A DNA stretch of 64,000 bases. It comes from Candidatus Mediterraneibacter guildfordensis (GTDB taxonomy: Bacteria; Bacillota; Clostridia; Lachnospirales; Lachnospiraceae). Below, one piece after another: positions 35,976 through 45,957 of this stretch (position 1 is its first letter; each line of letters starts with the position of its first letter). A program made the position numbers and the translations under genes. The stretch covers positions 37,485 to 101,484 of the forward strand of contig DXIS01000008.1 in NCBI GenBank assembly GCA_019112735.1. The letters run 5' to 3'. The notes under the pieces are model-generated. The model was not told where the DNA came from. It did not search any database and saw nothing but the letters and a program-made list of their open reading frames with translations.

Positions 35976-37259
35976 CTATTTGTAATAATCAAACTGCAGG
36001 CCGTACATTTTAACGGTATCGCCTTCCTGGATGCCTTTGCTCTCCAGTTCGTCGAGAATGCCGGTTTCTTTCAGGAATTTCTGGAAGAATGCGAAGCCCT
36101 TTTCAGAATCCAGGTTCGTGTAGCCCAGCATTTTCTCGATCTTCGGACCTTCCACCACATACATGCCGTCTTCCACTTCAACGGTATACGGAAGTTCTTC
36201 GTAAATGAGCTCGTCCTCCGGAAAATATTCCTGTTCGAATACAACCGGGGCCTGATCCATTGTCTCAAGCTGCGCGCTTACATAATAAAGCAGTTCGGAT
36301 ACGCCTTTCCCGGTGGCGCCGGATATAGGAAATACGCGGATCCCCTTCGGCTCAAATTCTTTTTTCAGCCGCTCGACCGGATCGTCCTCGGGATCATAGA
36401 TGAGATCTGTTTTGTTTGCGGCGATGACCTGCGGTTTTTTGGCAATCTCCGGATTGTATGCTTCAAGCTCGGCGTTGATTTTGTAGATGTCTTCGATGGG
36501 GTCCCGGCCTTCGCTTCCGGCTGCGTCCACAACGTGGATCATCAGCTTGGTCCGCTCGATATGGCGGAGAAATTCGTGGCCCAGCCCGACGCCTTCGGAG
36601 GCGCCCTCGATCAGGCCGGGGATGTCAGCCATGACAAATCCTTTCGCGCCGTCCAGATCTACCACGCCCAGGTTCGGGGTAAGTGTGGTGAAGTGGTAAT
36701 TTGCGATCTTCGGATCGGCATTGGTCACTCTTGATAGAAGGGTTGATTTTCCTACATTCGGGAATCCGATCAGTCCCACGTCGGCGATCACCTTCAGCTC
36801 CAGACAGACTTCCAGCTCGCGGGCCGGCTGTCCGGGCTGTGCGTATTTCGGGACCTGCATGGTGGCTGTGGCAAAATGCTGGTTGCCAAGCCCGCCTTTT
36901 CCGCCCTTTAATACGACCTGCCGGCGGTTGTCGCCGGACATATCCGCAATGACTTTGCCGGATGAGGCTTCTTTGATCACCGTTCCTTCGGGTACATGAA
37001 GGACAAGATCTGTGCCGTCCTTCCCGTGGCAGCGGCGTTTGCCTCCCGGTTCCCCGTCTCCTGCCGCGTATTTGCGCCTGTGACGGTAGTCGGACAGGGT
37101 GTTGAGGCCTTCGTCCACCTCGAAGATCAGGTCGCCGCCCCGGCCGCCGTCGCCGCCGTCCGGACCGCCGTTCGGAACATACAGCTCCCGCCGGAAACTG
37201 CAGTGGCCGTCGCCGCCCTTGCCGGACCGGATATATATCTTTGCTCTGTCAGCGAACAT
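35976..37259 (-). CDS. obgE: GTPase ObgE/CgtA
   Basis: MFADRAKIYIRSGKGGDGHCSFRRELYVPNGGPDGGDGGRGGD; GFPNVGKSTLLSRVTNADPKIANYHFTTL. Confidence 0.98.
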   Translation of the reverse strand: MFADRAKIYIRSGKGGDGHCSFRRELYVPNGGPDGGDGGRGGDLIFEVDEGLNTLSDYRHRRKYAAGDGEPGGKRRCHGKDGTDLVLHVPEGTVIKEASSGKVIADMSGDNRRQVVLKGGKGGLGNQHFATATMQVPKYAQPGQPARELEVCLELKVIADVGLIGFPNVGKSTLLSRVTNADPKIANYHFTTLTPNLGVVDLDGAKGFVMADIPGLIEGASEGVGLGHEFLRHIERTKLMIHVVDAAGSEGRDPIEDIYKINAELEAYNPEIAKKPQVIAANKTDLIYDPEDDPVERLKKEFEPKGIRVFPISGATGKGVSELLYYVSAQLETMDQAPVVFEQEYFPEDELIYEELPYTVEVEDGMYVVEGPKIEKMLGYTNLDSEKGFAFFQKFLKETGILDELESKGIQEGDTVKMYGLQFDYYK

Positions 37260-37313
37260 AATGTCTCCTTTTCTGATAAAGGACTGTGAAACAGCCCGTG
37301 ATTTATAATGTTA

Positions 37314-37343
37314 CAAAAGCCCCGGACCATAAAGGTCTGGGGC
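37314..37343 (-). terminator. Intra-operonic terminator between rpmA and obgE
   Basis: Minus strand GCCCCAGACC-TTTAT-GGTCCGGGGC-TTTTGT. Confidence 0.75.
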
Positions 37344-37358
37344 CTCATCTTTTAAAGC

Positions 37359-37643
37359 TTACTCAGCTGCCGGATAGATAGAAACCTGTTTCTTATCTCT
37401 TCCTTTTCTCTCATATCTTACAACGCCGTCCACAAGTGCGAACAGAGTATCATCTCCGCCGCGTCCGACATTCACACCCGGATGGATCTTAGTGCCGCGC
37501 TGTCTGTAGAGGATATTTCCGGCTTTTACAAACTGTCCGTCTGCTCTTTTCGCGCCCAGTCTCTTAGACTCGGAATCACGTCCGTTCTTTGTAGAACCAA
37601 CTCCCTTTTTGTGAGCAAAGAACTGAAGATTCATTTTCATCAT
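37359..37643 (-). CDS. rpmA: 50S ribosomal protein L27, with Prp-type N-terminal extension
   Basis: [66 protein letters not shown]. Confidence 0.98.
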   Translation of the reverse strand: MMKMNLQFFAHKKGVGSTKNGRDSESKRLGAKRADGQFVKAGNILYRQRGTKIHPGVNVGRGGDDTLFALVDGVVRYERKGRDKKQVSIYPAAE

Positions 37644-37648
37644 GGTTC

Positions 37649-37981
37649 TTACACCTCCTTGAAAATCATGTCAATGTATGGTTCGTATTCACTGCTGTCT
37701 TCTATCTGTTCCAGACCAAGAACCATGGAATCCAGCAAAAGCGAGGCATCGTGCGACGGGATCCGGCTGAACCGGAATTCGATCCTGCCAGTCTCCTCAT
37801 CGGAAATACAGCTCGTCTCATCATCTGTAAAACGTTCAATGGAATTGATCGTGTTGATGACCAGTGCGGAAACCGCCGCGCAGACGATATCCCTGCCCGA
37901 TTCATCAAACCCGGCATGTCCTGCCAGATCAAATCCTGTATATTCATGCCCGCCGGTCTTATAGATCGTAACTTTAATCAT
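37649..37981 (-). CDS. prp: Ribosomal-processing cysteine protease Prp (YsxB-like)
   Basis: [34 protein letters not shown]; gene order L21-prp-L27. Confidence 0.94.
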   Translation of the reverse strand: MIKVTIYKTGGHEYTGFDLAGHAGFDESGRDIVCAAVSALVINTINSIERFTDDETSCISDEETGRIEFRFSRIPSHDASLLLDSMVLGLEQIEDSSEYEPYIDMIFKEV

Positions 37982-37989
37982 CTGCCGGA

Positions 37990-38298
37990 TTAAGCGTTGA
38001 TCTTTTCGATCTTAACAGCCGTGTACTGCTGTCTGTGTCCGTTTTTCTTGTGGTAGCCTGTTTTTCTCTTGTACTTGTAAACGACAACTTTCTTTGCTTT
38101 TCCGTCGCCGATCACAGATGCGGTAACTGTAGCTCCGTCTACAGTCGGGTTGCCGATGACCAGCTTGTCGTTGTTCACTGCAAGAACCTGATCAAATGTG
38201 TAAGTTCCGCCTGCTTCGACACCGAGTTTTTCTACTCTGATGACATCGCCTTCAGCTACTTTGTACTGTTTGCCACCTGTTGCTATAATCGCGTACAT
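37990..38298 (-). CDS. rplU: 50S ribosomal protein L21
   Basis: [54 protein letters not shown]. Confidence 0.98.
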   Translation of the reverse strand: MYAIIATGGKQYKVAEGDVIRVEKLGVEAGGTYTFDQVLAVNNDKLVIGNPTVDGATVTASVIGDGKAKKVVVYKYKRKTGYHKKNGHRQQYTAVKIEKINA

Positions 38299-38384
38299 AT
38301 AGCACCTCCTATAAACATTACTCGCCAGCTTCGGTGCCTGCCTGTTCTGTGCAGGACTTAAAAAACCTCGCTGTGCGGCATACT
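38299..38384 (-). promoter_or_regulatory. 5' leader of rplU, candidate L21 ribosomal protein leader
   Basis: About 85 nt structured-looking leader (minus strand ATGCCGCACAGCGAGG...CCTGCACAGAACAGGCAGG...GGCGAGTAATGTTT) between predicted start of transcription and L21 RBS; identity with the known L21 leader class not verified. Confidence 0.5.
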
Positions 38385-38389
38385 AGTGT

Positions 38390-38419
38390 AGTATAGCATA
38401 TGGATTTTTATCCCGTCAA
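38390..38419 (-). promoter_or_regulatory. Sigma-A-like promoter for rplU-prp-rpmA (TTGACG-18-TATACT)
   Basis: Minus strand TTGACG (38414-38419), TATACT (38390-38395). Confidence 0.6.
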
Positions 38420-38835
38420 CTGTTTTCAGGGATATTTTTTAATTTTTCATAACAGTATTCGATAATGCTCTTTCTGGTCACGATGCCGATGAATTTCCGG
38501 TCATCGTCCACTACCGGAACAAAGTTCTGATTCATGGATTTCTGCAGAAGGTCTTCCATGTTGGAACTGATATATACCGGGGCATAATCGATCTTTCTCG
38601 GAAAATCACGGATGAATATATTTTCGGCTTTTTTCATATCGAAATCAGCATACTGTTTGATCCCCCAGAGCAGGTCGCCCTCGGTGATCGTGCCCACGTA
38701 CTCCCCTGCCCGGTTCAGCATCGGGATGCATGCGTATTTGTGATATTCCATGGTCTCAAGGACCTGCCGGAGCGTGCCGTAGTCATGGACGTAGGCAACT
38801 TCGCTCTTTGGTTTCAAAAAGAACAGGATATTCAT
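38416..38835 (-). CDS. CBS domain-containing protein
   Basis: Two CBS motifs: YHKYACIPMLNRAGEYVGTITEGDLLW and NQNFVPVVDDDRKFIGIVTRKSIIEY. Confidence 0.9.
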   Translation of the reverse strand: MNILFFLKPKSEVAYVHDYGTLRQVLETMEYHKYACIPMLNRAGEYVGTITEGDLLWGIKQYADFDMKKAENIFIRDFPRKIDYAPVYISSNMEDLLQKSMNQNFVPVVDDDRKFIGIVTRKSIIEYCYEKLKNIPENS

Positions 38836-38863
38836 GCTTCTTTTCCTTTCGTTCTTGTGTCTG

Positions 38864-40183
38864 TCAGATCTGTGTCAGCACAAAGATTTCATACAGGGCG
38901 CGGATGGCGTCTTTGAAATCTTCATGGCGCACGCCGATGATGATATTGAGCTCGCTGGAACCCTGGTCGATCATCTTGACGTTGATATGCGCATGGGCCA
39001 GTGCGGAGAAAATCCTGCCGGCCGTTCCCCGTGTGGACTTCATCCCCCGTCCTACGACTGCGATCAGCGCCAGGCCAGAATCCAGTTCCACATGGTCCGG
39101 ATGAACGGTATCGTTGATCTCGGCCAGGATCTTCTGCTCTTTCTCTTCGAACGTATCCTTATTCACAAGGATGGACATGGTATCAATGCCTGAAGGCATG
39201 TGTTCGATGGATACGCCGTTGTCCTCAAAGATCTGAAGGACTTTCCGGCAGAATCCGACCTCGGAGTTCATCATTGCTTTTTCAACGGTTACCGCTACGA
39301 AACCGTCTGTTCCGGCAATGCCGGTGATGGTGTATTTCGGCTGGCGGCAGGTGCTCTCCACGATCAGCGTGCCGCTGTCCTCCGGGCGGTTCGTGTTGCG
39401 GATGTTGATCGGGATCCCCGCTTTGCGCACCGGGAAGATGGCGTCTTCGTGAAGTACGCTTGCGCCCATATAGGAGAGCTCGCGGAGCTCCTTATAAGTG
39501 ATCGTCTCGATGGACTTCGGCTTCTTGACGATTCTCGGGTCAGCAATCAGGAAGCCGGATACATCCGTCCAGTTCTCATACAGGTCAGCCCGTACGGCCA
39601 GCGCAACGAGAGATCCTGTAATGTCGGATCCGCCGCGGGAAAAGGTCACCACTTCGCCGCTCTCCTTTGCACCGTAGAATCCGGGGATTACGGCGTTCGG
39701 CTTGTCTTTCAGCCGGTCTGCGAGCAGACGGTTGGTCTCCTCTGCATTAAATGATCCGTCGTCATTGAAACGGACCACCTCCGCGGCGTCAATGAAATCA
39801 AACGCCAGATATGCAGCCATGATCTTGCCGTTCAGAAATTCGCCCCGGGACGCGGCGTAGTCCACGCCGGCCCTGTTTGCAAAATCTTCGTGGATCTTCT
39901 CAAAATCTTTATCAAGAGAAAAGCTGAGGTTCAGTCCGTCGATGATCTCCTGGTAGCGCTCATGGATCTGTACAAGCTGGTCTGAAAAGTCTTTCCCGCT
40001 GACGGCGGTCTCATAACATGCATAGAGCATGTCCGTTACTTTTGTATCGCCGGAGAACCGTTTCCCCGGTGCAGACGGAACGACATAGCGTCTTGACTCT
40101 TCCGCCCTGATGATCGCGCCGACTTTCTTGAACTGTTCTGCGTTAGCCAGAGAGCTTCCTCCGAACTTCACTACTTTCTTCAT
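38864..40183 (-). CDS. Aspartate kinase
   Basis: VVKFGGSSLANAEQFKKV; TFSRGGSDITGSLVALAVRADLYENWTDVSGFLIADPRIV; C-terminal ACT repeats. Confidence 0.95.
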   Translation of the reverse strand: MKKVVKFGGSSLANAEQFKKVGAIIRAEESRRYVVPSAPGKRFSGDTKVTDMLYACYETAVSGKDFSDQLVQIHERYQEIIDGLNLSFSLDKDFEKIHEDFANRAGVDYAASRGEFLNGKIMAAYLAFDFIDAAEVVRFNDDGSFNAEETNRLLADRLKDKPNAVIPGFYGAKESGEVVTFSRGGSDITGSLVALAVRADLYENWTDVSGFLIADPRIVKKPKSIETITYKELRELSYMGASVLHEDAIFPVRKAGIPINIRNTNRPEDSGTLIVESTCRQPKYTITGIAGTDGFVAVTVEKAMMNSEVGFCRKVLQIFEDNGVSIEHMPSGIDTMSILVNKDTFEEKEQKILAEINDTVHPDHVELDSGLALIAVVGRGMKSTRGTAGRIFSALAHAHINVKMIDQGSSELNIIIGVRHEDFKDAIRALYEIFVLTQI

Positions 40184-40219
40184 TCTATCTATTCCTCCAA
40201 ATGTATGCTTCGAATGTTC

Positions 40220-40248
40220 ATTATACCCCGATGTAAGCGGCTTGTAAA
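40220..40248 (-). promoter_or_regulatory. Sigma-A-like promoter for aspartate kinase gene (TTTACA-17-TATAAT)
   Basis: Minus strand TTTACA (40243-40248), TATAAT (40220-40225). Confidence 0.6.
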
Positions 40249-40256
40249 CGGAAAAA

Positions 40257-41462
40257 TCAGTTTTTTTCTTCTTCGTACAGCGGTCTTCTCACCTTTTTGC
40301 GTGTGACTTCCACAAGCCCCAGCGCGGTCATGTCCACCAGCGTCGCCTGGATCGGATCTTTTGCCAGATGGCTGCGGAATTCACTGAGGAGCCTTGCTGT
40401 ACTTTCGGCGTCTGAAAGATTAATAAAATCGATCAGGATGATGCCGGACAGATTGCGGAGACGGATCTGCCGGGCGGCCTCTCTTGCCGCTTCCAGATTG
40501 ACTTTCAGCGCGCCGGCTTCGATATCCGCTCTTGACCGCGCCTTTGCGGCGGTCTTGCCGGAATTGACATCGATCACGGTAAGGGCCTCTGTGGGCTGGA
40601 TGATGAGATACCCGCCGGTCTTCAGCCAGGCTTTCTCGCTCAATGCTTTATCAAGCGCGGTCCGGGTGCTGTACAGCTTATCAAGCGGGAATGACGGATC
40701 ATCGTATAATTTCAGCAGATCCAGCTTCTCGGGCAGTTCCGACTGAAAATAAAGCCGGATGCGTTTATAGAGATCCGGGTCGCCCACAATGATCGCTTCC
40801 ATGCCTTCCATGTAGACGTTTTTCAGATCGGCGATGTAGGCGGGCGGCGCGGATTTCAGACATGTAAAGCAGGTCCGCGTTCCGGCCGTGCGTACAAGAT
40901 CTTCGTATTCATTCTGCAGTGCGCGGATCTCCGCACGCACATCCTCCGGCGGGGCATCCTTGGCATTGGTCCGTATGATGATCCCGTAGGCGTCATTTTC
41001 CAGGGCGGAAAATTCCTTCTTAAATGTCTCCCGCATGGCTTTCGGGATCTTGGACGAAACGCCGATGCGGGTGTTCCCGTGGGTGAGGACCGCATACCGG
41101 CCGGTGAAGCTTAAGTTTCCGGTCACGGTCGGCGCCTTGCTTTTGACTGCTTCCCGGCTGATCTGCACCACCAGTTCGTCGCCGATGCAGAGGGCTTTCT
41201 TCCCGGATTTACGGGTGAATATGGCGTGATCTGCGTCCTTCATGTCATAGTAGCAGTTGACGCCTTTCTCAATCTCAATAAAGGCCGCGCCGATATTCGG
41301 GACGATATTGCCCACTTTTCCGATATAGATATCTCCCAGACGATGCCGGTCGTCTGTGTTTCCGGAGACGGAGGTGCTGTGGATCTCAACAATGTCATCA
41401 TCCTCCAGAAAATAGGTCCGGATCCGGCCGTCTTTCTTTTCGATCAGTATTTTGCGCTTCAA
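40257..41462 (-). CDS. Ribonuclease E/G family protein
   Basis: GDIYIGKVGNIVPNIGAAFIEIEKGVNCYY (S1), GGYLIIQPTEALTVIDVNSGK, LSGIILIDFINL. Confidence 0.94.
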   Translation of the reverse strand: MKRKILIEKKDGRIRTYFLEDDDIVEIHSTSVSGNTDDRHRLGDIYIGKVGNIVPNIGAAFIEIEKGVNCYYDMKDADHAIFTRKSGKKALCIGDELVVQISREAVKSKAPTVTGNLSFTGRYAVLTHGNTRIGVSSKIPKAMRETFKKEFSALENDAYGIIIRTNAKDAPPEDVRAEIRALQNEYEDLVRTAGTRTCFTCLKSAPPAYIADLKNVYMEGMEAIIVGDPDLYKRIRLYFQSELPEKLDLLKLYDDPSFPLDKLYSTRTALDKALSEKAWLKTGGYLIIQPTEALTVIDVNSGKTAAKARSRADIEAGALKVNLEAAREAARQIRLRNLSGIILIDFINLSDAESTARLLSEFRSHLAKDPIQATLVDMTALGLVEVTRKKVRRPLYEEEKN

Positions 41463-42178
41463 ATCTCTTCTCCAAGTGATTCCAGGGTTACAAGTTTCCG
41501 GTTCCCCTCTTCTCCCATATCGGCATACATCTCAAGCCTCCGGTAAATGAAGGGATGTGAAAGACGGTTTTCTTCCGGATGCAGATCCTTCAGAAAGGTA
41601 TCCATGACCAGATCCGGCTTCAGGTTCTCCGTGCTCCCGGCGGCCAGTTTCATGAAGATCCCGCCGTCCCGGGATTCCCAGTCATAGATGAGTGGACGGA
41701 TGTTGATCTCCCGCTCGCTCCGTTTCGTCTGTTTAAGCACGCGGATCTCCGGCTGTCCCATAAAGGCGGCGAACCGGTCCTGCCAGTCTTCGGGCAGTCC
41801 GGCATCCACGGACGGGGTGACGAGATAATCTGCTGCCGCGAGGATGGTCATGCCGGTCATCTTCTTCTCTTCTGCGATCTGCCGGAGCGAGACCACCTCG
41901 ATCCCGTCCACGCCGGCTTCATTCATCCGGCGCACGGCCTCCCGGCTTTCAACCGGTCCGGTCAGCTCGATATCCAGATACTCCCCGTCGCTTTCCAGCC
42001 CGATCCCGAGCGGGCTTGCAAAGGACATGATCATGTGGGGGCTGTATCCGCCGGTAAATGCGATCGGAATGTCAGCCCGGCGCATCACTTTCTGGAAATA
42101 CCGCATCACATCCAGATGTCCGATAAAACGGAGGACCCCGTATTTTCTGAATTTAATTCTTGCCTTCAACACAGACAC
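41459..42178 (-). CDS. TIGR03936 family radical SAM-associated protein (DUF2344)
   Basis: RIKFRKYGVLRFIGHLDVMRYFQKVMRRADIPIAFTGGYSPHMIMSFASPLGIGLES. Confidence 0.92.
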   Translation of the reverse strand: MSVLKARIKFRKYGVLRFIGHLDVMRYFQKVMRRADIPIAFTGGYSPHMIMSFASPLGIGLESDGEYLDIELTGPVESREAVRRMNEAGVDGIEVVSLRQIAEEKKMTGMTILAAADYLVTPSVDAGLPEDWQDRFAAFMGQPEIRVLKQTKRSEREINIRPLIYDWESRDGGIFMKLAAGSTENLKPDLVMDTFLKDLHPEENRLSHPFIYRRLEMYADMGEEGNRKLVTLESLGEEI

Positions 42179-44018
42179 CTCCTCCGAAACCTGCTGCCCC
42201 GCAGCCGGAACACTTCTCCCGGCAGTTCGGGGTCACGGTTTCATTCATTGCACGCTCCCACTCCCGGCGGAGGAAGGAACGGCTTACGCCGATATCGATA
42301 AAATCCCAGGGGAAGATCTCATCTTTTCCACGCACACGCTGATTGTAGAAAGCGATATCCACACGGGTGTTGTCAAAAGCCTGCATCCACAGGTCATTGC
42401 GGAAAGTCTCCGTCCAGGAATCAAACAGGCAGCCCAGGCGGTAGGCCTCTTCGATCACTTTCCCCACTCTTCTGTCGCCCCGGGCCATGACGCCTTCAAG
42501 CACCGTGCCCTGGGCGTCGTGCCAGTTGTATTTCAGGCTCTTGCGGTTCAGCTGCTCCCGGAATTCATCATTGACCAGATGGGCCCGGCGGTCATACTCT
42601 TCCGCCGGATACATGGCCGCCCACTGGAACGGGGTGAACGGTTTGGGCACAAAGAAGGAGGAACTTGCCGTGATCTGGCATTTCCCGTGCCGGTCCTCCT
42701 TCGGGATCTCGTAGTATCTGCGCGCCACCCGGTCGGACAGACGGGCGATCTCTTTCATATCCTTTTCCGTCTCTGTGGGAAGGCCGAGCATAAAGTAGAG
42801 TTTGACTTTTGTCCATCCGCCCTCAAAAGCCTGGCCGGCGCCGGTCAGGATCTCTTCTTCCGTCAGCCCTTTATTGATCACATCCCGCATCCGCTGGGAG
42901 CCGGCCTCCGGTGCGAAGGTCAGGCTGCTCTTGCGGATATCCTGGACCTTGCTCATGACATCCAGAGAAAAGGCGTCGATGCGAAGGGAAGGAAGGGAAA
43001 TGTTGATCCCCCTGTCTTTGAACTCTTCGATCAGGAATGTGACGAGCTCGTTCAGTTTTGAGTAGTCGCTGGAACTTAAGGAACTTAAGGAAATCTCTTC
43101 GTGTCCCGTATTCTTAAGCATGGTGCGGGCATATTCTTTCAGAGTCTCCACGCTCCGTTCCCGTGTCGGGCGGTAGATCATCCCCGCCTGGCAGAATCGG
43201 CAGCCGCGGATGCAGCCCCGCTGGATCTCCAGGACAACCCGGTCCTGGGTCGCCTTGATATAAGGAACGACCGGCTTCATCGGATACGGCGCATCCGTCA
43301 CGTCCATGACCACCTGCTTGCGCACTTTCGAAGGCGCACACGGATCATTCGGTGTAAATGCGGCGATCGTTCCGTCTTCGTTGTATGTCGCATCATAAAA
43401 CTGCGGGACATAGAGTCCTTCGATCCGGGCGGCCTGCCTGAGAAAATCCTTCCTTGAGCCGCCGGACTTCTTCCATGCTTTATATGTGTCGAGAAGTTCA
43501 TCGTAAATCGTCTCGCCCTCTCCGATATAGAAGATATCGAAGAATTCCGCCAGCGGTTCCGGATTGTACGCGCAGGGCCCGCCGCCGATGACGATGGGGT
43601 CCGCCTCCGTCCGGTCTGCGGCATGGAGCGGGATATGGCTTAAGTCCAGGATCTGAAGGATATTCGTGTAGCACATCTCGAACTGGATCGTAATGCCGAG
43701 AAAATCAAAGTCCCGGACCGGATCCTGGGATTCCAGCGCAAAGAGCGGGATATTCTTTTCGCGCAGCACTTTGTCCAGATCCAGCCATGGAGAATAGACA
43801 CGTTCGCACCAGGTATCCTCCCTGCGGTTGAACATGTCATAGAGGATCTGGATGCCCAGATGGGACATGCCGATCTCGTAGACGTCCGGGAAGCACATGG
43901 CGAAACGGATGTCCACTTTTTCATTGTCCTTCATTACAGAATTGACCTCGCCTCCGATGTAGCGGGCGGGCTTTTCAATATTTAATAAAATGTCATCGTT
44001 TAATGCAAGTTTTCGCAT
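42153..44018 (-). CDS. TIGR03960 family B12-binding radical SAM protein
   Basis: QRGCIRGCRFCQAGMIYRPTRERS radical SAM motif; VCFPDVYEIGMSHLGIQILY-like N-terminus; neighbour pairing. Confidence 0.93.
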   Translation of the reverse strand: MRKLALNDDILLNIEKPARYIGGEVNSVMKDNEKVDIRFAMCFPDVYEIGMSHLGIQILYDMFNRREDTWCERVYSPWLDLDKVLREKNIPLFALESQDPVRDFDFLGITIQFEMCYTNILQILDLSHIPLHAADRTEADPIVIGGGPCAYNPEPLAEFFDIFYIGEGETIYDELLDTYKAWKKSGGSRKDFLRQAARIEGLYVPQFYDATYNEDGTIAAFTPNDPCAPSKVRKQVVMDVTDAPYPMKPVVPYIKATQDRVVLEIQRGCIRGCRFCQAGMIYRPTRERSVETLKEYARTMLKNTGHEEISLSSLSSSDYSKLNELVTFLIEEFKDRGINISLPSLRIDAFSLDVMSKVQDIRKSSLTFAPEAGSQRMRDVINKGLTEEEILTGAGQAFEGGWTKVKLYFMLGLPTETEKDMKEIARLSDRVARRYYEIPKEDRHGKCQITASSSFFVPKPFTPFQWAAMYPAEEYDRRAHLVNDEFREQLNRKSLKYNWHDAQGTVLEGVMARGDRRVGKVIEEAYRLGCLFDSWTETFRNDLWMQAFDNTRVDIAFYNQRVRGKDEIFPWDFIDIGVSRSFLRREWERAMNETVTPNCREKCSGCGAAGFGGGVCVEGKN

Positions 44019-44095
44019 AATAACTCCTGATTCTGATCAAAATTGGATTCAAACAATGCCTAGTATACACGAATCCGGCCGCCGTGGCAAATCTT

Positions 44096-45775
44096 TCATT
44101 CACAGGTTTTCAGTACGAACGCTTCATAGGGACGGATCCTCAGGCAGCCTGTTTCATCCCGGGAGACATCCCCGTAATTTCCGATCAGCAGTTCCGTCTT
44201 CTCCTGCGTCCATCCTTCAGGAAGTTCCATTGTCCGTGTATTCCCATAGAAGTTGCATACAACGAGCATTTTTTCACTTCCGAGTGTACGGGTGTATACA
44301 TAAAGTTCTTTGTCATCCGGCAGGAGCAGGTCATAACTTCCGTACACGATGATCTCATGCTCTTTTCTGAGCCGGATCAGCTTCCGGTAATAATGGAAGA
44401 CGGAGTCCGCTCTCTCCATCTGTTCTCTGGCGTTGATCTCCTGGTAGTTCGGATTCACCATGATCCAAGGCGTCCCTGTCGTAAAGCCTGCGTTTTCCGT
44501 ATCATCCCACTGGAACGGCGTGCGGGCGTTATCCCGGCTTTTATACCGCAGGTATTTCATCATTTCCTCTTCCGTGAACACGCCCTGTCCGACCAGTTCG
44601 TGATAAGCGTTGATGCTGTCAAGGTCGCGGAAGTCAGAAATGTTTTTAAAGGGCACATTCGTCATGCCCAGCTCCTCGCCCTGGTAGATATAAGGAGTCC
44701 CCTGCATCATGTGGAGACAGGTGGCCAGCATTTTGGCGGACAGTTCCCGGTATTCGCCGTCATTCCCGAATCTTGAGACAGACCGGGGCTGGTCGTGGTT
44801 TTCCCAGAAGAGACTGTTCCATGCGATGGTATCCAGCCCTTTCTGCCATTTTGTCAGGATTGATTTCAGGTCGCGCAGATCCATCTTCTTATCCGACCAT
44901 TTATTGGTGCCGTCGGCGTCCACATCCATGTGTTCGAACTGGAATACCATATTCAGTTCTTTTCCGTCGCTCCGGGCATATTTTTTTGCCTCTTCCAGCG
45001 TGACGCCGGAACATTCGCCTACGGTGAGGGTATCTCTGCCGTCCAGCACTTCTCTTCGCATCTCCTGGAGATATTCGTGGACACGGGGGCCGTTGGCGGG
45101 CTCGTTGAAGCTTGCGTAGCCGTTGATGCCCGGCGCTCCGTCCGGAAATGTCTGATCTTTGGAGATAAGACTGATCACATCCATGCGGAATCCGTCCACG
45201 CCCTTGTCCAGCCACCAGTTCATCATGTCGAATACTTCTCTTCTGACTTCCGGGTTGTCCCAGTTCAGATCGGGCTGTTTTTTCGAGAAGAGATGAAGAT
45301 AATACATACCGGTCCTGCTGTCATATTCCCAGGCGGAGCCTGAGAAGCAGGAGCCCCAGTTGTTCGGTTCCCTGCCGTCTTTTGCTGGCCGCCAGATATA
45401 GTAATCCCTGTACGGATTCTCCTTTGAACTGCGGCTCTCGATAAACCATTTATGTTCGTCCGAAGTGTGGTTCACCACCAGATCCATAACGATACGGATG
45501 CCTCTTTTATGCGCCTCATCAAGCATCCTGTCGTAATCATCCATTGTCCCGAATTCTTTCATGATGGCCTGATAGTCGCTGATATCATACCCGTTGTCGT
45601 CATTGGGCGACTGGTAGACCGGCGAGAGCCAGACCACATCGATTCCCAGCTCTTTCAGGTAATCCAGCTTTTCCGTGATGCCGTTCAGATCGCCGATGCC
45701 GTCCCCGTTGCTGTCTTTGAAGCTCCGCGGATAGATCTGATAGACGACAGACTCTTTCCACCATATCTTTTCCAT
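44096..45775 (-). CDS. GH13 alpha-glucosidase / oligo-1,6-glucosidase
   Basis: WWKESVVYQIYPRSFKDSNGDGIGDLNGITEKLDYLKELGIDVVWLSPVYQSP; GFRMDVISLISK; WENHDQPRSVSRFG. Confidence 0.95.
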   Translation of the reverse strand: MEKIWWKESVVYQIYPRSFKDSNGDGIGDLNGITEKLDYLKELGIDVVWLSPVYQSPNDDNGYDISDYQAIMKEFGTMDDYDRMLDEAHKRGIRIVMDLVVNHTSDEHKWFIESRSSKENPYRDYYIWRPAKDGREPNNWGSCFSGSAWEYDSRTGMYYLHLFSKKQPDLNWDNPEVRREVFDMMNWWLDKGVDGFRMDVISLISKDQTFPDGAPGINGYASFNEPANGPRVHEYLQEMRREVLDGRDTLTVGECSGVTLEEAKKYARSDGKELNMVFQFEHMDVDADGTNKWSDKKMDLRDLKSILTKWQKGLDTIAWNSLFWENHDQPRSVSRFGNDGEYRELSAKMLATCLHMMQGTPYIYQGEELGMTNVPFKNISDFRDLDSINAYHELVGQGVFTEEEMMKYLRYKSRDNARTPFQWDDTENAGFTTGTPWIMVNPNYQEINAREQMERADSVFHYYRKLIRLRKEHEIIVYGSYDLLLPDDKELYVYTRTLGSEKMLVVCNFYGNTRTMELPEGWTQEKTELLIGNYGDVSRDETGCLRIRPYEAFVLKTCE

Positions 45776-45848
45776 ATCACAATTCCTCTTTTCTTTTTAT
45801 TCTGACATCAGCATACACTGATGCTGAAGATGATCCATATAAACGAAA

Positions 45849-45890
45849 GAAACGGCCGCCGGGCTTTTTGCGCAAGTCCGGCGGCCATAT
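45849..45890 (-). terminator. Terminator downstream of small membrane protein gene
   Basis: Minus strand GGCCGCCGGACTT-...-AAGCCCGGCGGCC-GTTTCTTTCGTTT. Confidence 0.7.
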
Positions 45891-45957
45891 GCCCTGTATT
45901 TATTTTACAGGATTTCTCCGTTGCTTTCTATTACTTTTTTGTACCAGAAGAACAAAG

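Noticed and set aside
40184-40256. Possible lysine riboswitch upstream of aspartate kinase
   Set aside because: Only 73 bp between genes, with a promoter but too little leader to contain a lysine riboswitch.
43072-43089. Tandem duplication GGAACTTAA GGAACTTAA in the TIGR03960 gene
   Set aside because: Encodes the SLSSLSSSDY motif, which as far as I recall is conserved in the family; not a repeat element.
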